This document shows, piece by piece, positions 33,908 through 43,569 of a stretch of 62,712 nt of DNA (within the stretch, counting starts at the first letter, position 1; each line of letters starts with the position of its first letter). The notes under the pieces were generated by a model. The model saw nothing but the letters and a program-made list of their open reading frames with translations. It did not search any database and was not told the DNA's origin. The DNA comes from Tepidisphaeraceae bacterium (lineage in GTDB: Bacteria > Planctomycetota > Phycisphaerae > Tepidisphaerales > Tepidisphaeraceae), in NCBI GenBank assembly GCA_035998445.1, contig DASYHQ010000020.1, forward strand, positions 1-62,712, read 5' to 3'. Both the position numbers and the translations under genes were made by a program.

Positions 33908-34371
33908 ATTTCGGGCCGTGACGACCCCTTGCTCGGGTTAGTCACCTCGGTCGCCGCAACCTCCGGTCCGTCCACATCAGTTCCATCCGGGTCGACGACG
34001 TCGCGCTCGCGTTCAATCGGCTAGGAGCGGCAGGAACGGTCGGTCGAGGACTTGCTGAGAGATTGTGACGACGCGGTGACATCTCGAGGCGAACTGTGCG
34101 AAAACCTTTCACCTCGGTACTGAAATCGGTTCAAATAATTAGTGGACTTTCAATTTTAATACTGACGTTTCGCGCGCCACCATGTACAACCCCGCAGCGC
34201 GGCAGGAGGCAATTGTATGCGGACACAACCGTATCGGCCGCATCGCATGTACCCGACTGCCGTTGTTTAAACTCTGGAACTCTCGTCATCCCCTGTGACT
34301 CCGACCCTGCCCTGCTCAGGCGAAGAGCGTGCAGTGGCGTACCAGCCAACCAATCGTTAGGAGATTATCGA

Positions 34372-35136
34372 ATGGATCAGAAGAAGATCACCTCAGTGGC
34401 CGGTTGGGCCGACGACGTGCTGAAGACCTGCACTCGCTATCTCAACGACGTGTCGGGCGAGATCGTTTGCTCGATTTGCGATCGCCCATCGGTGGAAGAT
34501 CTCGAGACCACTGACCGTTGGTATAACTATGAACTGCTACTGCTTGAGATATACGTCGAAGCCGATATCAGCGTTATTGAGGCATCGAAACGACCCCTAC
34601 CGCCGGACTGGAACGAAGTCTTGAAAGCCGTTCGGACCGCCTGTGCGGTGCGAGGCGATGCGCCGCACACCTTCGACGGCACACCGTACGCGACAGCGCT
34701 GGAGTGCGTGCCCACGCTCTGCCGGAAACTCTCCCACGGGCGTCCCGAGTGGCAGAATTCCATCGGTGAGGCACCTGCCCGTTCCGACGACCTTCTCACC
34801 AGCCAATTGGTGGTCGAAGGCCAGCGATACCTGCAGCGACTTGTTCAGCGACGAATGTGCCTATCGAGCCTCGAAGCGATGCGCATCAGAGTGCGTTCGG
34901 AACTGTCGCTGTTGGCGCGAGCTGTTCCTACGGCCCGCGCGCGACCGCGGGAACAAGGCGCGTACGGCGCGATCCTCGAAGCCCTGAGGCGTCGCGGTCC
35001 CTTGGATGGCCAGGCCTTGATTGACACCACTGGACGATCAAACCTGAAGCCGGTCCTCGCGGCACTAGTGGAGATGGGCGACCTCGAACACGATGGGCGT
35101 CACGGCTACCGGCTCCCCGAGCAGTCCACGCCTTGA
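34372..35136 (+). CDS. Element core protein XI, copy B, C-terminal winged-helix-like
   Basis: 254 residues. The ATG at 34372 is preceded by TTAGGAGATTATCGA. It aligns with copy A from the first residues (MDQ..., WAD...L....YL.DVSG.IV). The region MCLSSLEAMRIRVRSELSLL is helical. The C-terminal block (EQGAYGAILEALRRRGPLDG, NLKPVLAALVEMGDLEHDGR, HGYRLP) has the winged-helix pattern shared with A. It is soluble, with no enzymatic motif. It is separated from XII by 263 bp that carry the tandem-heptamer promoter, so XI and XII are transcribed at least partly separately. Confidence 0.7.
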   Translation: MDQKKITSVAGWADDVLKTCTRYLNDVSGEIVCSICDRPSVEDLETTDRWYNYELLLLEIYVEADISVIEASKRPLPPDWNEVLKAVRTACAVRGDAPHTFDGTPYATALECVPTLCRKLSHGRPEWQNSIGEAPARSDDLLTSQLVVEGQRYLQRLVQRRMCLSSLEAMRIRVRSELSLLARAVPTARARPREQGAYGAILEALRRRGPLDGQALIDTTGRSNLKPVLAALVEMGDLEHDGRHGYRLPEQSTP

Positions 35137-35233
35137 ACCACGGCGCCGGCTCGCGGCCACCGACGTGTTCGTGCCGAGCGTACCTCGGCCGAGGATCGGA
35201 CACGACGGGACGAAAAGCTCGCTCGTCTGAAAA

Positions 35234-35255
35234 GTATCTCGGAGTATCACTGACA
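35234..35255 (+). promoter_or_regulatory. Promoter of gene XII, copy B, tandem heptamers
   Basis: GTATCTC (35234-35240), spacer GGA, GTATCAC (35244-35250), then TGACA (35251-35255) forming a -35. It lies 145 bp before the XII start. This is the same architecture as at 16610, 14953 and 40043, with a weak -10 (CACACT). Confidence 0.68.
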
Positions 35256-35399
35256 TTTGCGGGGAATTCTCCACACTGCTCCGCGTTGGCGACAGGCGTT
35301 TCCCGCACACCCGAACCGAGCGACGCGGAACCGGACGTCGGGCTCCACCGCTTAACGATTCCGAGTGTCGCCGGCCGTCGGTCAACGAAGGAGTTCAAC

Positions 35400-36551
35400 A
35401 TGAGCGACACACATGATTCGGGATCGAAGACTTCCTCCGGTAACGCCCTTGAGGCATGCACGGAGCCGACTTCCTCCTGCGGCGTGGGCAATGAAATGGC
35501 CGAACGGCGTCATCAGGATCACGACGGAACCGCGAGGGCCGAATGTCCCGTCTGTCATTCGGCCAGCCCGGTTGAGGCGAGCGGCTGCTCCAGCAAGGGG
35601 CTTCCGATCGAGCCCTTGGCAGCGTATCGCACCGCCTCGTTCTGGACCAATGCGGATAAGCTTCTCGTGCACGAAGCGTCGGGCCGTTACGAGTGGGTCC
35701 AACGTGAGAAGGAACTGGTCGGGTCCCCGCGGTGGCTGGAACAGCTATCGTTGTACGTGGGTCGGCTCGTCGACGGCCGCGCGTTCGTCGCGGAAGTGCG
35801 ATCGAGGGCCAAACGTGCCAGGCATTGCCGGGTCTATCCGTCGCTCGAAGGCCTCGTGAGACATCTATGGCGCGGCCCCGGCAGCCACGCCGGTCTCCAT
35901 TACGTCATGGCCGAGCTCGGGCTGGTCAGGCTGGACTTGCCGGCGATCAGACGCGTCGATGACGCGGTCACCGCTCACGCTGCGCGGCGCGATGGCCCCG
36001 AGGTACCTCCAACGGCTTCGGACCCATCGTTCGACTGGCTAGCAAGCACGCGCGTCACTCGAACGGAGAAGCCCGCTTTTTGCACGAACAGCGTGCGACC
36101 GCACGGGTACCCGCGCGCCACGTTCGAGAGCGACGACTTCTGCGTGCATTGGCCGTGTGGGTGGACGGACGAGGACGCGGAGGACCTCCCGGCGCCCCCC
36201 GAGGGGGCAAAGTATCTCTCGGCCGTTTCCAAGGATCCGAGACTTCACCTCGAGGTGCGCGAGGGAGACGGCAGCCAGCGTACCGTAGGCGTCTCGTCCG
36301 ATTACCTGGCGAGCTTCAGCCGCCATCACGACACGGTCGTCGACCAGTGCGTGGTGGGCGAGACGGAGGACGATCGGTTTTACGTCTGCGAGGACCTGGC
36401 CGACGAGAACTGGTGTGCCCGGGTCTACGGTAACATGGGTGACCTGATCATGGACTTGTGGCGGGAGGTCGAACAGGAGCCGATGGCGCTCCCGCTACTG
36501 TACAAGCTGGGCGTGCTCAAAATAGATCGGGCACGTCTGTCGGATTGGTGA
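35400..36551 (+). CDS. Element core protein XII, copy B (unknown function)
   Basis: 383 residues. The ATG at 35400 is preceded by AAGGAGTTCAAC. It aligns with copy A through CP(V)CHS, YVGRLVDGRAFVAEVRSRAK, CRVYPSLEGLVRHLWRGPGS, LVRLDLPAIRRVDD, WPCGWTDEDAEDLPAPPEGA, KYLSAVSKDPRLHLEVREG and MDLWREVEQEPMALPLLYKL. The N-terminal 55 residues are low-complexity in both copies. It is probably a soluble two-domain protein; function is unknown. It ends 30 bp before a strong hairpin. Confidence 0.75.
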   Translation: MSDTHDSGSKTSSGNALEACTEPTSSCGVGNEMAERRHQDHDGTARAECPVCHSASPVEASGCSSKGLPIEPLAAYRTASFWTNADKLLVHEASGRYEWVQREKELVGSPRWLEQLSLYVGRLVDGRAFVAEVRSRAKRARHCRVYPSLEGLVRHLWRGPGSHAGLHYVMAELGLVRLDLPAIRRVDDAVTAHAARRDGPEVPPTASDPSFDWLASTRVTRTEKPAFCTNSVRPHGYPRATFESDDFCVHWPCGWTDEDAEDLPAPPEGAKYLSAVSKDPRLHLEVREGDGSQRTVGVSSDYLASFSRHHDTVVDQCVVGETEDDRFYVCEDLADENWCARVYGNMGDLIMDLWREVEQEPMALPLLYKLGVLKIDRARLSDW

Positions 36552-36581
36552 GGACGTTGGAAGGGCTGAACGCCGTCAACC

Positions 36582-36619
36582 GCGTGCCGCGGAGGTCGCT
36601 GAGGACCTCCGCGGCACGC
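36582..36619 (+). terminator. Strong hairpin after gene XII (B)
   Basis: 16-bp perfect arms (GCGTGCCGCGGAGGTC / GACCTCCGCGGCACGC) around loop GCTGAG. It is positionally equivalent to 17977-18011 in A. Confidence 0.75.
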
Positions 36620-36640
36620 TTACTTCGACCCGATCTTAAC

Positions 36641-36794
36641 AGGCGACCACCGTCTAGGTGCGCAGCGGGTCGCGATCCACGACCCGTGCGACCCCCGCGC
36701 AACGCAACCTTGTCAAAACACGTCGTTTATGCCACGTTCGAAAACGCGACTCGCCCTGGGCGTCGTGAGCCGGACCATGTACGGTACATGGGGG
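36641..36794 (+). repeat. Diverged direct repeat R2, right copy
   Basis: Partner of 33758-33907; includes the palindrome TGTAC-G-GTACA at 36778-36788. The two R2 copies flank the XI-XII pair, and the R1 copies flank them in turn. Between R2 and R1 (36795-37355) there is no gene I can support. Confidence 0.65.
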
Positions 36795-37355
36795 CATGGG
36801 ACCGGCGGCTACGCCCCGTCGCGAGCGGCCTCGACCGGCCGCATCGCTCCGCCCGCCGACGCGCTGCGACCGGCCCTGCCAAGCGGCTTCGCTTCGCGGC
36901 GACCGCAGCGCCGACGCCGCCGCTGCGCGATCGTGTGCCTGCCGCCCTTTCCGGCCCCGTGGACGTGGGACTTCCGTGTGGCGGAGATGCGCGTTCGCTG
37001 CAAAGCGAGGACGCGCGTCGCTTCGGGCGACGTACCGCCGGGCGGAATGGCGTCGGCAGCGGCCGGGGGTCGCATCACCTCACCGCCGCGGGACCATGGC
37101 CCCGCGCCTCTCGGTCGGGCCGCGCCTTCTTCGTCACGTGTCGCGTGGGGACCACTCAGGTTCACCAATGGGACGACCGCTGCACACGGCCCCCAGTCGG
37201 AAAAAAGAAAACGAAACTAGGTCCGCAGCCTCGACGGCTCCGCCGCGTCGACGCGCAGGCGGCACCGTATTGCCCCGCTCGCAGACGCAGCACATGCGGC
37301 GACGGCCCGTCCGCCCAGGTGTGAGCGACGGCCGAATGCCCAACGGGGGCGCCCC

Positions 37356-37513
37356 GGGGGGCTTTGGGATCGGCCCGCGACGCACCGGGGGGACCAGGGG
37401 TATGGCGGGGCGCGACGCAAGGGGCTCAGCCGAACGGACGCCCCCCGGGGGGTGGTCTATCCAACGCGCGAACGGGCTTCACGACAAAGGTCGGGCTCGC
37501 GAAAAAATCGGGG
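37356..37513 (+). repeat. Diverged direct repeat R1, right copy
   Basis: Partner of 31455-31613. It ends in GGGCTCGCGAAAAAATCGGG, 60-70 bp before an IS110 transposase remnant. Confidence 0.65.
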
Positions 37514-37579
37514 CTGGTTGTGTTAATGATCACGTGTTAGTGTTTCCGATTATCGGACGCGAACGTTGGTGGCCCCAGT

Positions 37580-37709
37580 AGAAGCTAGTCGCGTCGGCCA
37601 GCAAAATCGCGATCGTCTCGAAATCGTGATGCGACCTCGTGGCATCCCTCGCGCACCCGACAGTCTTGATCTTGGCCCTCTCCAACGCGATGTTCTTCTC
37701 GAAGCCCAT
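37580..37709 (-). pseudogene. N-terminal remnant of an IS110-family transposase
   Basis: About 45 codons from an ATG at 37709 (preceded by GGAGGTTCGC) read MGFEKNIALERAKIKTVGCA and HHDFETIA. This matches the start of IS110 transposases, including the one at 41620 (MGFPKIIALDLGKFKTVACV). The catalytic Asp of IALD is replaced by Glu-Arg, and the frame then turns into unrelated sequence. It is a dead fragment. Confidence 0.6.
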
Positions 37710-38126
37710 GCGAACCTCCCATGGTACGAGAGCCGACATTCGGCTGTGTCGTCGACGGCGAGCTTAAAGGCGCCGCTCCGAACGAGCTGAAAAGCCACAC
37801 AGTTGTCTCCCCGAGGACCCGTTACCGCGCCAGCGTGGCGTCGACGAGGCATCGGCGCGTCCGTCCTCCCCGCCACGACCGATGACGCGTTCAACAAAAC
37901 GGCGGCTCGTTCTCTATCAGTCAACCGCTACTGTCGAACTTGGGCTCGATTCGTTTGGGTGAATCGCTGGGTGCCGCACGCCCGTCAAGTAGCGTATCGA
38001 TTCGGCGCAATCAGCTGCCTGGGATGACCAGGTGCTCCATGCAGCGGTCCGGCGGCCAGGTATGCATATGAACCCCGCACCTTACTATCATCTGATACGG
38101 AAGAAACGACTCCTCACGCCATTCGG
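37710..38126. other. Gene-free 0.4 kb
   Basis: No convincing coding frame or repeat. It is flanked on both sides by transposase debris. Confidence 0.35.
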
Positions 38127-38330
38127 ATGGGTGCTGCATTCGGTTTCAACGGCGACGGGAAGGCGACCGCGCGGGTCGCACTGCTGCCGCACGCGCCGCC
38201 CGTGGCGGCCGGGGCGGTGGTGCTGGCGGACAGCAACCACGACTCGGCCCTGCTGCACCGGGACGCGGCCGGTCAGGCGGGCACGTCGGGGGAGTGCGTG
38301 GCTGGCGCCCCCTACGCACCCGCCCGAGTT
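38127..38330 (+). pseudogene. Possible DDE (IS4-like) transposase remnant
   Basis: The frame contains APPVAAGAVVLADSNHDSAL followed by LHRDAAGQAG. VLAD(S/A)N(Y/H)D and the helix after it are typical of the second catalytic Asp region of IS4-type DDE transposases. About 65 codons remain, with no N- or C-terminal domain. This is a weak assignment. Confidence 0.35.
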
Positions 38331-38506
38331 GGCTTGTGCGGTTGCGATTGGAATATTGCCCCCAACGCTGGCGACGACGGAAATATATTGGGAACGGGCA
38401 GGTTCACCGTGTCCTCCCGATGAACTGCCGGCCCGCTTCCGCCCGATCGATCGTGATTTGCCGCTCAACATGTGTCGGCGGCATTCAACGTGCAGCCGTG
38501 CGATTC

Positions 38507-39793
38507 CTACGCGATCACTTCAGGTCCGACGTAGGTGTCGGTCTCGATGGCGCGTGCAAGCTTCGGCGCTTCGTGAATCAGATGGAGCATCATGCCGTCC
38601 CCCCAGTCTGCGGCGAGCATTTTTAACTTCTCGGTAGCTTCATCGATCGTGTCGCGCACTTCTGTTTGGAAGCCGCCGGTCTTGGGATCTGGTTGGCTCG
38701 GAACGTCGCTTTGGACATGTGGGACGATTCGACCATCCGCAGTCTCTCCGAGGTAGCCCCGTTTGTAAGCGATCGCCTTCCGATGAGCCATCGGCATCCG
38801 GACGACGCCCAGAAGCACCGGCTCGCGTGCACCCTTTTCGTTGATCGCGGACAAAATCATTCCCTCGTGCACGTACGCCGGCCGCAAGTTAGCGAACTCG
38901 TCGTCCGCCGTGGCCCACCAATCTTCGGAAGGACCGGTAGGTGTTGCCTTGCTGCCGGAACGTTCACCGCACCTGAGGAATGCCTCTCCCGCAACCCGGG
39001 CAAGATGACGCTCGTCACGCCAGTGCCGCCGCTCGCCTTCACCGGACCTCGTATCGCGAACGACCATTGCCCAGCCGCAACGCGCGGCGCCTCGCATCGG
39101 CGCGTGCGCAACGGCAACGCCGTCCACCACTAGCCCGCTCTTGTAAAGTTCGGTGGATGTCCGATGAAGCGCGACCCACACCATGTTCGCCGTGCCCCAT
39201 CGCAGTTCACGTTCTAAATCTTGCGGCACCTCCCCGAAAAGGGCCAACGTGTAGCCGGGTGCGGTTAATCCCGCCAGCAACGGGCGGTCCGCGCGCCTCC
39301 GCGCGAGACGGTCCGCTTCGCTGATGCTCAGCGGCACGTCAGTTTGCGGCTCGTAGCGTAGCGTTACGAGTTCCGCGACCGCCGAACGGATCGACTCGGT
39401 CTTGGCCGTGGCGCAAATCTCGAGCGGGCCCCCCTGCGGCAATGTTCTTGTCGGCGTGACACCTGCGGCAATCGCCACCTGCATAGTTAGCTGCTTGGCA
39501 ACGTCGCCGCTATGCCCGAGCAATCCCCGTGCCGTCAGCCCTTCCAATAACGCGGCAAGTGACTCCGCGTTCAACACCCTGGGTTCGGTACTGATCCTGG
39601 CAAGGTACCGGCCGTCGACCGCCTTTCCTATTGCGACCGGAAGATGAAGCGATGACTGATCGGCGGACCAGTATACGGCCGCAAGTTCCCGCTCGACCGT
39701 GATCACATCTTCCTGCGCCGCAGCGTTGAACGAAGTTCCAACACCTGACACGACTACGTGTTCGCCTTCAAAAAACTGATCTGACGTGCTCAT
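38507..39793 (-). CDS. Element core protein X, copy B (unknown function)
   Basis: 428 residues from the ATG at 39793 (GGAGATTCGC upstream), the same length as copy A. It begins MSTSDQFFEGEHVVVSGVGT and aligns throughout. Shared blocks are VITVERELAAVYWSADQSSL, GKAVDGRYLARIST, VKQLTMQVAIA-like helix, MRG/GAARCGWAMVVRDT, VRMPMAHRKAIAYKRGYLGE and HLIHEAPKLARAIETDTYVG. No known domain is recognised. Compared with A it has moved from the left to the right side of the XI-XII pair and points leftward, with its own promoter 229 bp upstream. Transposase debris between XII and X suggests the rearrangement was linked to insertion sequences. Confidence 0.75.
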   Translation of the reverse strand: MSTSDQFFEGEHVVVSGVGTSFNAAAQEDVITVERELAAVYWSADQSSLHLPVAIGKAVDGRYLARISTEPRVLNAESLAALLEGLTARGLLGHSGDVAKQLTMQVAIAAGVTPTRTLPQGGPLEICATAKTESIRSAVAELVTLRYEPQTDVPLSISEADRLARRRADRPLLAGLTAPGYTLALFGEVPQDLERELRWGTANMVWVALHRTSTELYKSGLVVDGVAVAHAPMRGAARCGWAMVVRDTRSGEGERRHWRDERHLARVAGEAFLRCGERSGSKATPTGPSEDWWATADDEFANLRPAYVHEGMILSAINEKGAREPVLLGVVRMPMAHRKAIAYKRGYLGETADGRIVPHVQSDVPSQPDPKTGGFQTEVRDTIDEATEKLKMLAADWGDGMMLHLIHEAPKLARAIETDTYVGPEVIA

Positions 39794-39852
39794 GCGAATC
39801 TCCAAACAAGCCTCACGTCGCCGCACGACATGGACTATACGACTCTCTAAGA

Positions 39853-39870
39853 CGCAACCACTCAGTTGCG
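39853..39870 (-). promoter_or_regulatory. Conserved hairpin in the 5' leader of gene X (copy B)
   Basis: CGCAAC, 6-nt loop, GTTGCG; counterpart of 14762-14780. Confidence 0.5.
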
Positions 39871-39999
39871 ACCACGGCAGGTGGTGCGGCGTGCGGCACC
39901 GGACACACGTGCTGACCAATCGGGGGCGTCACGTGACGACACGCCTCTGACATGACGAAGTTCGTCAGAGGCCCGTACATTTACCGTAAGGCAACAGGC

Positions 40000-40043
40000 A
40001 TCATCCGGACGGGACGACCGTTGTCAGTGTTACCTAGTGATAC
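40000..40043 (-). promoter_or_regulatory. Promoter of gene X, copy B, with tandem heptamers
   Basis: Minus strand: GTATCAC (40043-40037), TAG, GTAACAC (40033-40027), -35 CTGACA (40027-40022), 16-bp spacer, -10 GATGAT (40005-40000). The -35, spacing and -10 are the same as in A. Confidence 0.72.
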
Positions 40044-40807
40044 TTATGCGGGCGCTGCAGAACGCGGTTGACCACAAATACGGCATCGGGTTCGCCGCCG
40101 TCCCTGTGCTATGCCAGTGCCTCATGGCACTCGAAGAGTGCGAGGCAGCCGTGGCGGCATTTGAACGAAGTGATCGCCATGTATCCGGGCGATGCGTCGA
40201 TATGACGCGCGGCGCTGGTGACACCGTAAGTGGCGAAAAGCCGACTCCGGTTCATTATGCGGGCCGCCTCGACCCACGTGCGGATCGTCTTTCGCGCGCA
40301 GTCCGAACTTCAGCGCCAGCGTAGAGAACGCTGCACATTCCGGAATTGGCCAGCTCGCCCGACGGTCGGCGGCCGAAGCGGCACGTCGGCGGCGTACGCG
40401 GTCGCGGTTTTCGAACTCTCACTAAGGTTGTGCGAGAAGTGGGTTACCGTCGACTAAGCTGACATGCGCGATATCCTCGACATCATGTCTTCGCATTTTC
40501 GCCTTGATTGACTAGGTCTTTGCCACGAAAGGAACAGCCCTTCGCCTAGCTCACCGAAGTGCTTCTTGTCTTATACAGCGGAGAGGACAAGACACCGGTC
40601 GAACTTTTCTTTAAAGCTTCGCTCGATGTTTCCCCGTGATGTCGCACAATCGCCGCCATGCGCCGCAATCACTCAACACACTGGAGATAAGCCGACTCGT
40701 GAATACGCGTAAGATGTTTATCCCATACTCACTCGTAGATCTTCAAGATCGCGGCGGCGTTTTGAGGAGCCTGCGCTGTCCGGTATCCGCGGAAAGTAAT
40801 CTTCAGC
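40044..40807. other. Gene-free 0.76 kb
   Basis: Short frames only. One (about 40060-40170, LQNAVDHKYGIGFAAVPVLC) has some protein-like composition but no start signal or continuation. No hairpin or repeat stands out. Confidence 0.35.
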
Positions 40808-41530
40808 TCACCCAAACCATTCTCGGGCTCGGCTGGTATGTCCGCGGACGGCGTTTCTCCTGATCGCATTCAACATAACGTTAAAGGCGAGCGGTGTCTG
40901 CTCGGGATTGAGCCTATCAAACGCTTTGTGGAAGAAGGCGTCGGCATGCTCAAATTGATTTAGCTCCTCGTAAAGACTGCCAAGGTTGATGTAGGCCATG
41001 GCGAGCTTTATCTGATCCAGAATGTTAAGCGCCTCGAGAATCTCGATTGCTTCCCTAAACTCCACTTTTGCCGCTTCAAACGCCTTGCCCGCCAGATATG
41101 CCAGGGCGAGATTGTTTGCCTTCGTGGCGCATTCTTCGGAGTATTTGCCGTGATTCGACTTGGCCTGCCGATAGCTTTTGAGAGCAGTCGGGACCGGCCC
41201 ATCTCGCATACCGAGAATTGCGAGTTTCGCTTCGATGCCCTTAATCACCCTTCGGTTTTTTGCCTCGTTCGCATAGCGCTTGGCTTTACGATAAGCGCGA
41301 ATCGCCAGTTCGGTTTCAGCTCGTCGCTCATTGATGTTTCCCAATTGAAAATAATGGTCTGCTGCCTTGGCAATGAATAGGCCGCGGCTGAGCTTGGCGG
41401 CTTTCAACATGATGATAGCGGCGAGCGACGCTTTGTGAGCCTCGTCATAAGCGTCTCCAGCAACAAACCACTCCGCGACCCGAAGGCGTTCACTGGCCGA
41501 GCCGACGACCACTAGAACTACGGTAACCTC
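40808..41530 (-). pseudogene. TPR-repeat protein, 5' end lost at IS110 insertion
   Basis: About 235 codons of tandem tetratricopeptide-like repeats: SRGLFIAKAADHYFQLGNIN, TELAIRAYRKAKRYANEAKN, ATKANNLALAYLAGKAFEAA and LAMAYINLGSLYEELNQFEH. The apparent N-terminus (from a start at 41608) is encoded by the leader of the IS110 copy, so the original start is missing. TPR arrays bind partner proteins and are common in conflict-system sensors. It is probably the C-terminal half of a larger protein disrupted by the insertion sequence. Confidence 0.65.
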
Positions 41531-41544
41531 CCCGCGGCCGCGGA

Positions 41545-42770
41545 CCAGTGCTGAGAACCCATGCAATCCCACCGCTGACGTGTGAAGATCAGCGGCGTCC
41601 CTTACCACAGGAGGACTTCATGGGTTTCCCGAAGATCATCGCTCTGGACCTGGGCAAGTTCAAGACCGTCGCCTGTGTGATGGACACCGCCACGCGGGCG
41701 CATCAGTCGAGACGATCGCCATGTCGCCGGCCGACATGCACGACCTGCTCGCCCGCCACGTCACCGCGCCCGACCCGTCCGACACGCTCGTCTGCTTCGA
41801 GACCTGCGACACCGCCGGCTGGGTCCACGACGTGTGCGCCGCGCTGGGCACCGCGACCACCGTCGTCAACGCCAACGACGAACGCTGGCGCTGGCGACGC
41901 GTCAAGCGCAAGACCGACCGCGACGACGCCCTCAAGCTCGCCCGCCTGGCGCTGCTGGACCAGCTGGGTTCGGTGCACATGCCCGCGCCCGACGCCCGCC
42001 AGCGACGCCGCCTCATGCTCCACCGCCGCTCAGTCGTCAGCCGTCGCACGCAGAGCCGCAACGCGGTGCGCGCGATCTTCAACCAGCAGGGCTTGTCGCT
42101 CGCCAGGGGTGGCAAGCAGTGGACGCTCGCCGGCGTCGCGCAACTGCGCGAGCACGCCCGCCCGATCGCCGCGTGCGCCGACGTGATGGACCTGTGGCGC
42201 GGCCGCCTTGCGGTCGAGCTGGACCTGATCGCCGCCACCGACGCGCAGCTCAAGCTCCTCGACGACAAGCTCGACGAGCTGGCCAACCTCGACGCCCGCA
42301 CGCAGCTGCTCCGCACGTTTAAGGGCGTCGGCCCGCGGTTGAGTGAAGCCGTCGTGCTGTACCTCGACGACGCGCGCCGCTTCAAGAGCGTCGCCGAGGT
42401 CGCGAGCTACGCGGGGCTGGTCCCCAAGCAGATCGAGAGCGGCCAGATGAGCCGCAACGGCCACATCACCGGCCGCGGCCCCGGGCTATTGCGCAGCCTG
42501 CTGGTCGAGGCGGCGTGGACGGTCTACCGCTGCCACGACTGGGCCCGCGCGTGGGTCGACAAGGTCAGCCGTGGCGCGAAAGGTCCTGATCATCTGCTGG
42601 GGCATGCTCAAGACGAACACGCCGTTCCGCGAGCCGACGATGACGATGCCGACACGCGAGATGACGATGCTCGCGCGCGAATGACGACGACCGGACCCGT
42701 GACCGGCGACAGTTGCTTTGCCCCAAGGCGTGCGCGCCGTGCGTACGGGCCCGACGACCGCGACTAACCA
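41545..42770 (+). mobile_element. IS110-family insertion sequence, degenerate
   Basis: The extent is approximate because IS110 elements lack terminal inverted repeats. The transposase starts at the ATG at 41620 (AGGAGGACTTC upstream; MGFPKIIALDLGKFKTVACV). Frames change at about 41697 (TATRA then SVETIAMSPADMHDLL) and again at about 42577, where the expected C-terminus continues as KVLIICWGMLKTNTPFRE to a stop at 42684. It retains DRDDALKLARLALLDQ and the C-terminal transposase_20 block (TFKGVGPRLSEAVVLYL, YAGLVPKQIESGQMSRNGHI, LLRSLLVEAAW). IS110 enzymes are DEDD transposases guided by an RNA from the non-coding end. With two frame changes this copy is inactive. Confidence 0.82.
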
Positions 42771-43569
42771 TATGGAGGCCGCGACCTCCGATGCAGCGAA
42801 TGCGGCGTGCGGGCCTTTGCCTGGGTGAATGAGGCTCGGGACCAACGAAGGCGTCCCCGATGACCATCGAATAGTCGTCTGAAGCGCACCGGCCGCCACC
42901 GGCGAAGCGACCCGAGAGCCGACCACGGAAGCGAAACGCGTCTGGTAAACGAAAAGACCGCCGCCACGGGGCGGAGCGGGAAGAGGGTCTGCGCAAGTTC
43001 TACACTTGACCCCAAACGGGATTCATAGTCGGCGTGTTAGTCGCCCGGCCCTACAGCCGCAACTCGGTGAACTTCGGCACCCATCGTGTCGTTCCAGGCA
43101 TAGCCTGGAAACCATCGCTACGAGGCCATAATTCCAATCCAGGAAGTTGGCCGGCGCAAGTTCGTCAAAAGTGACGATGTAAGTGCGGCGTGCATCCTGC
43201 CCTATCTGGGAACCGAAGCATTGACCTTGCCTTGGATGCTCACCGCATGGGGGGGTCGGCTGTCGGTGTGGCGAGGTTGACGAACCGGGAGGACGACCAC
43301 GGTCATACGCCTAAGGGGGTCACGCGCGGGTCGTCCCAGCGGTCCCCGCGCCTCGACCCGCGCGGCAACCGACTCGCGCGCTTGGCCTTAGCGGCGCGCC
43401 CCTGCCTCCCGTCGGACGCCCGTACCGGCGACCGCTTCCCGTGTACCATACACGCCGCCCCCCGACCGGATTCCACCTGTTTCCGCTTGACATCGGATGC
43501 GTGTCAATGGCACCATCGCGGGCCGACACTGTTTCCGTGTCAATGACGGTCCCATCGGAGGGCGACGCT
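42771..43569. other. Gene-free 0.8 kb after the IS110 copy
   Basis: No credible gene. A degenerate TGTACCATACA palindrome lies at 43442-43452. The sequence directly before 43570 has GGAGGGCGACGCT, the ribosome site of the next gene. Confidence 0.4.
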
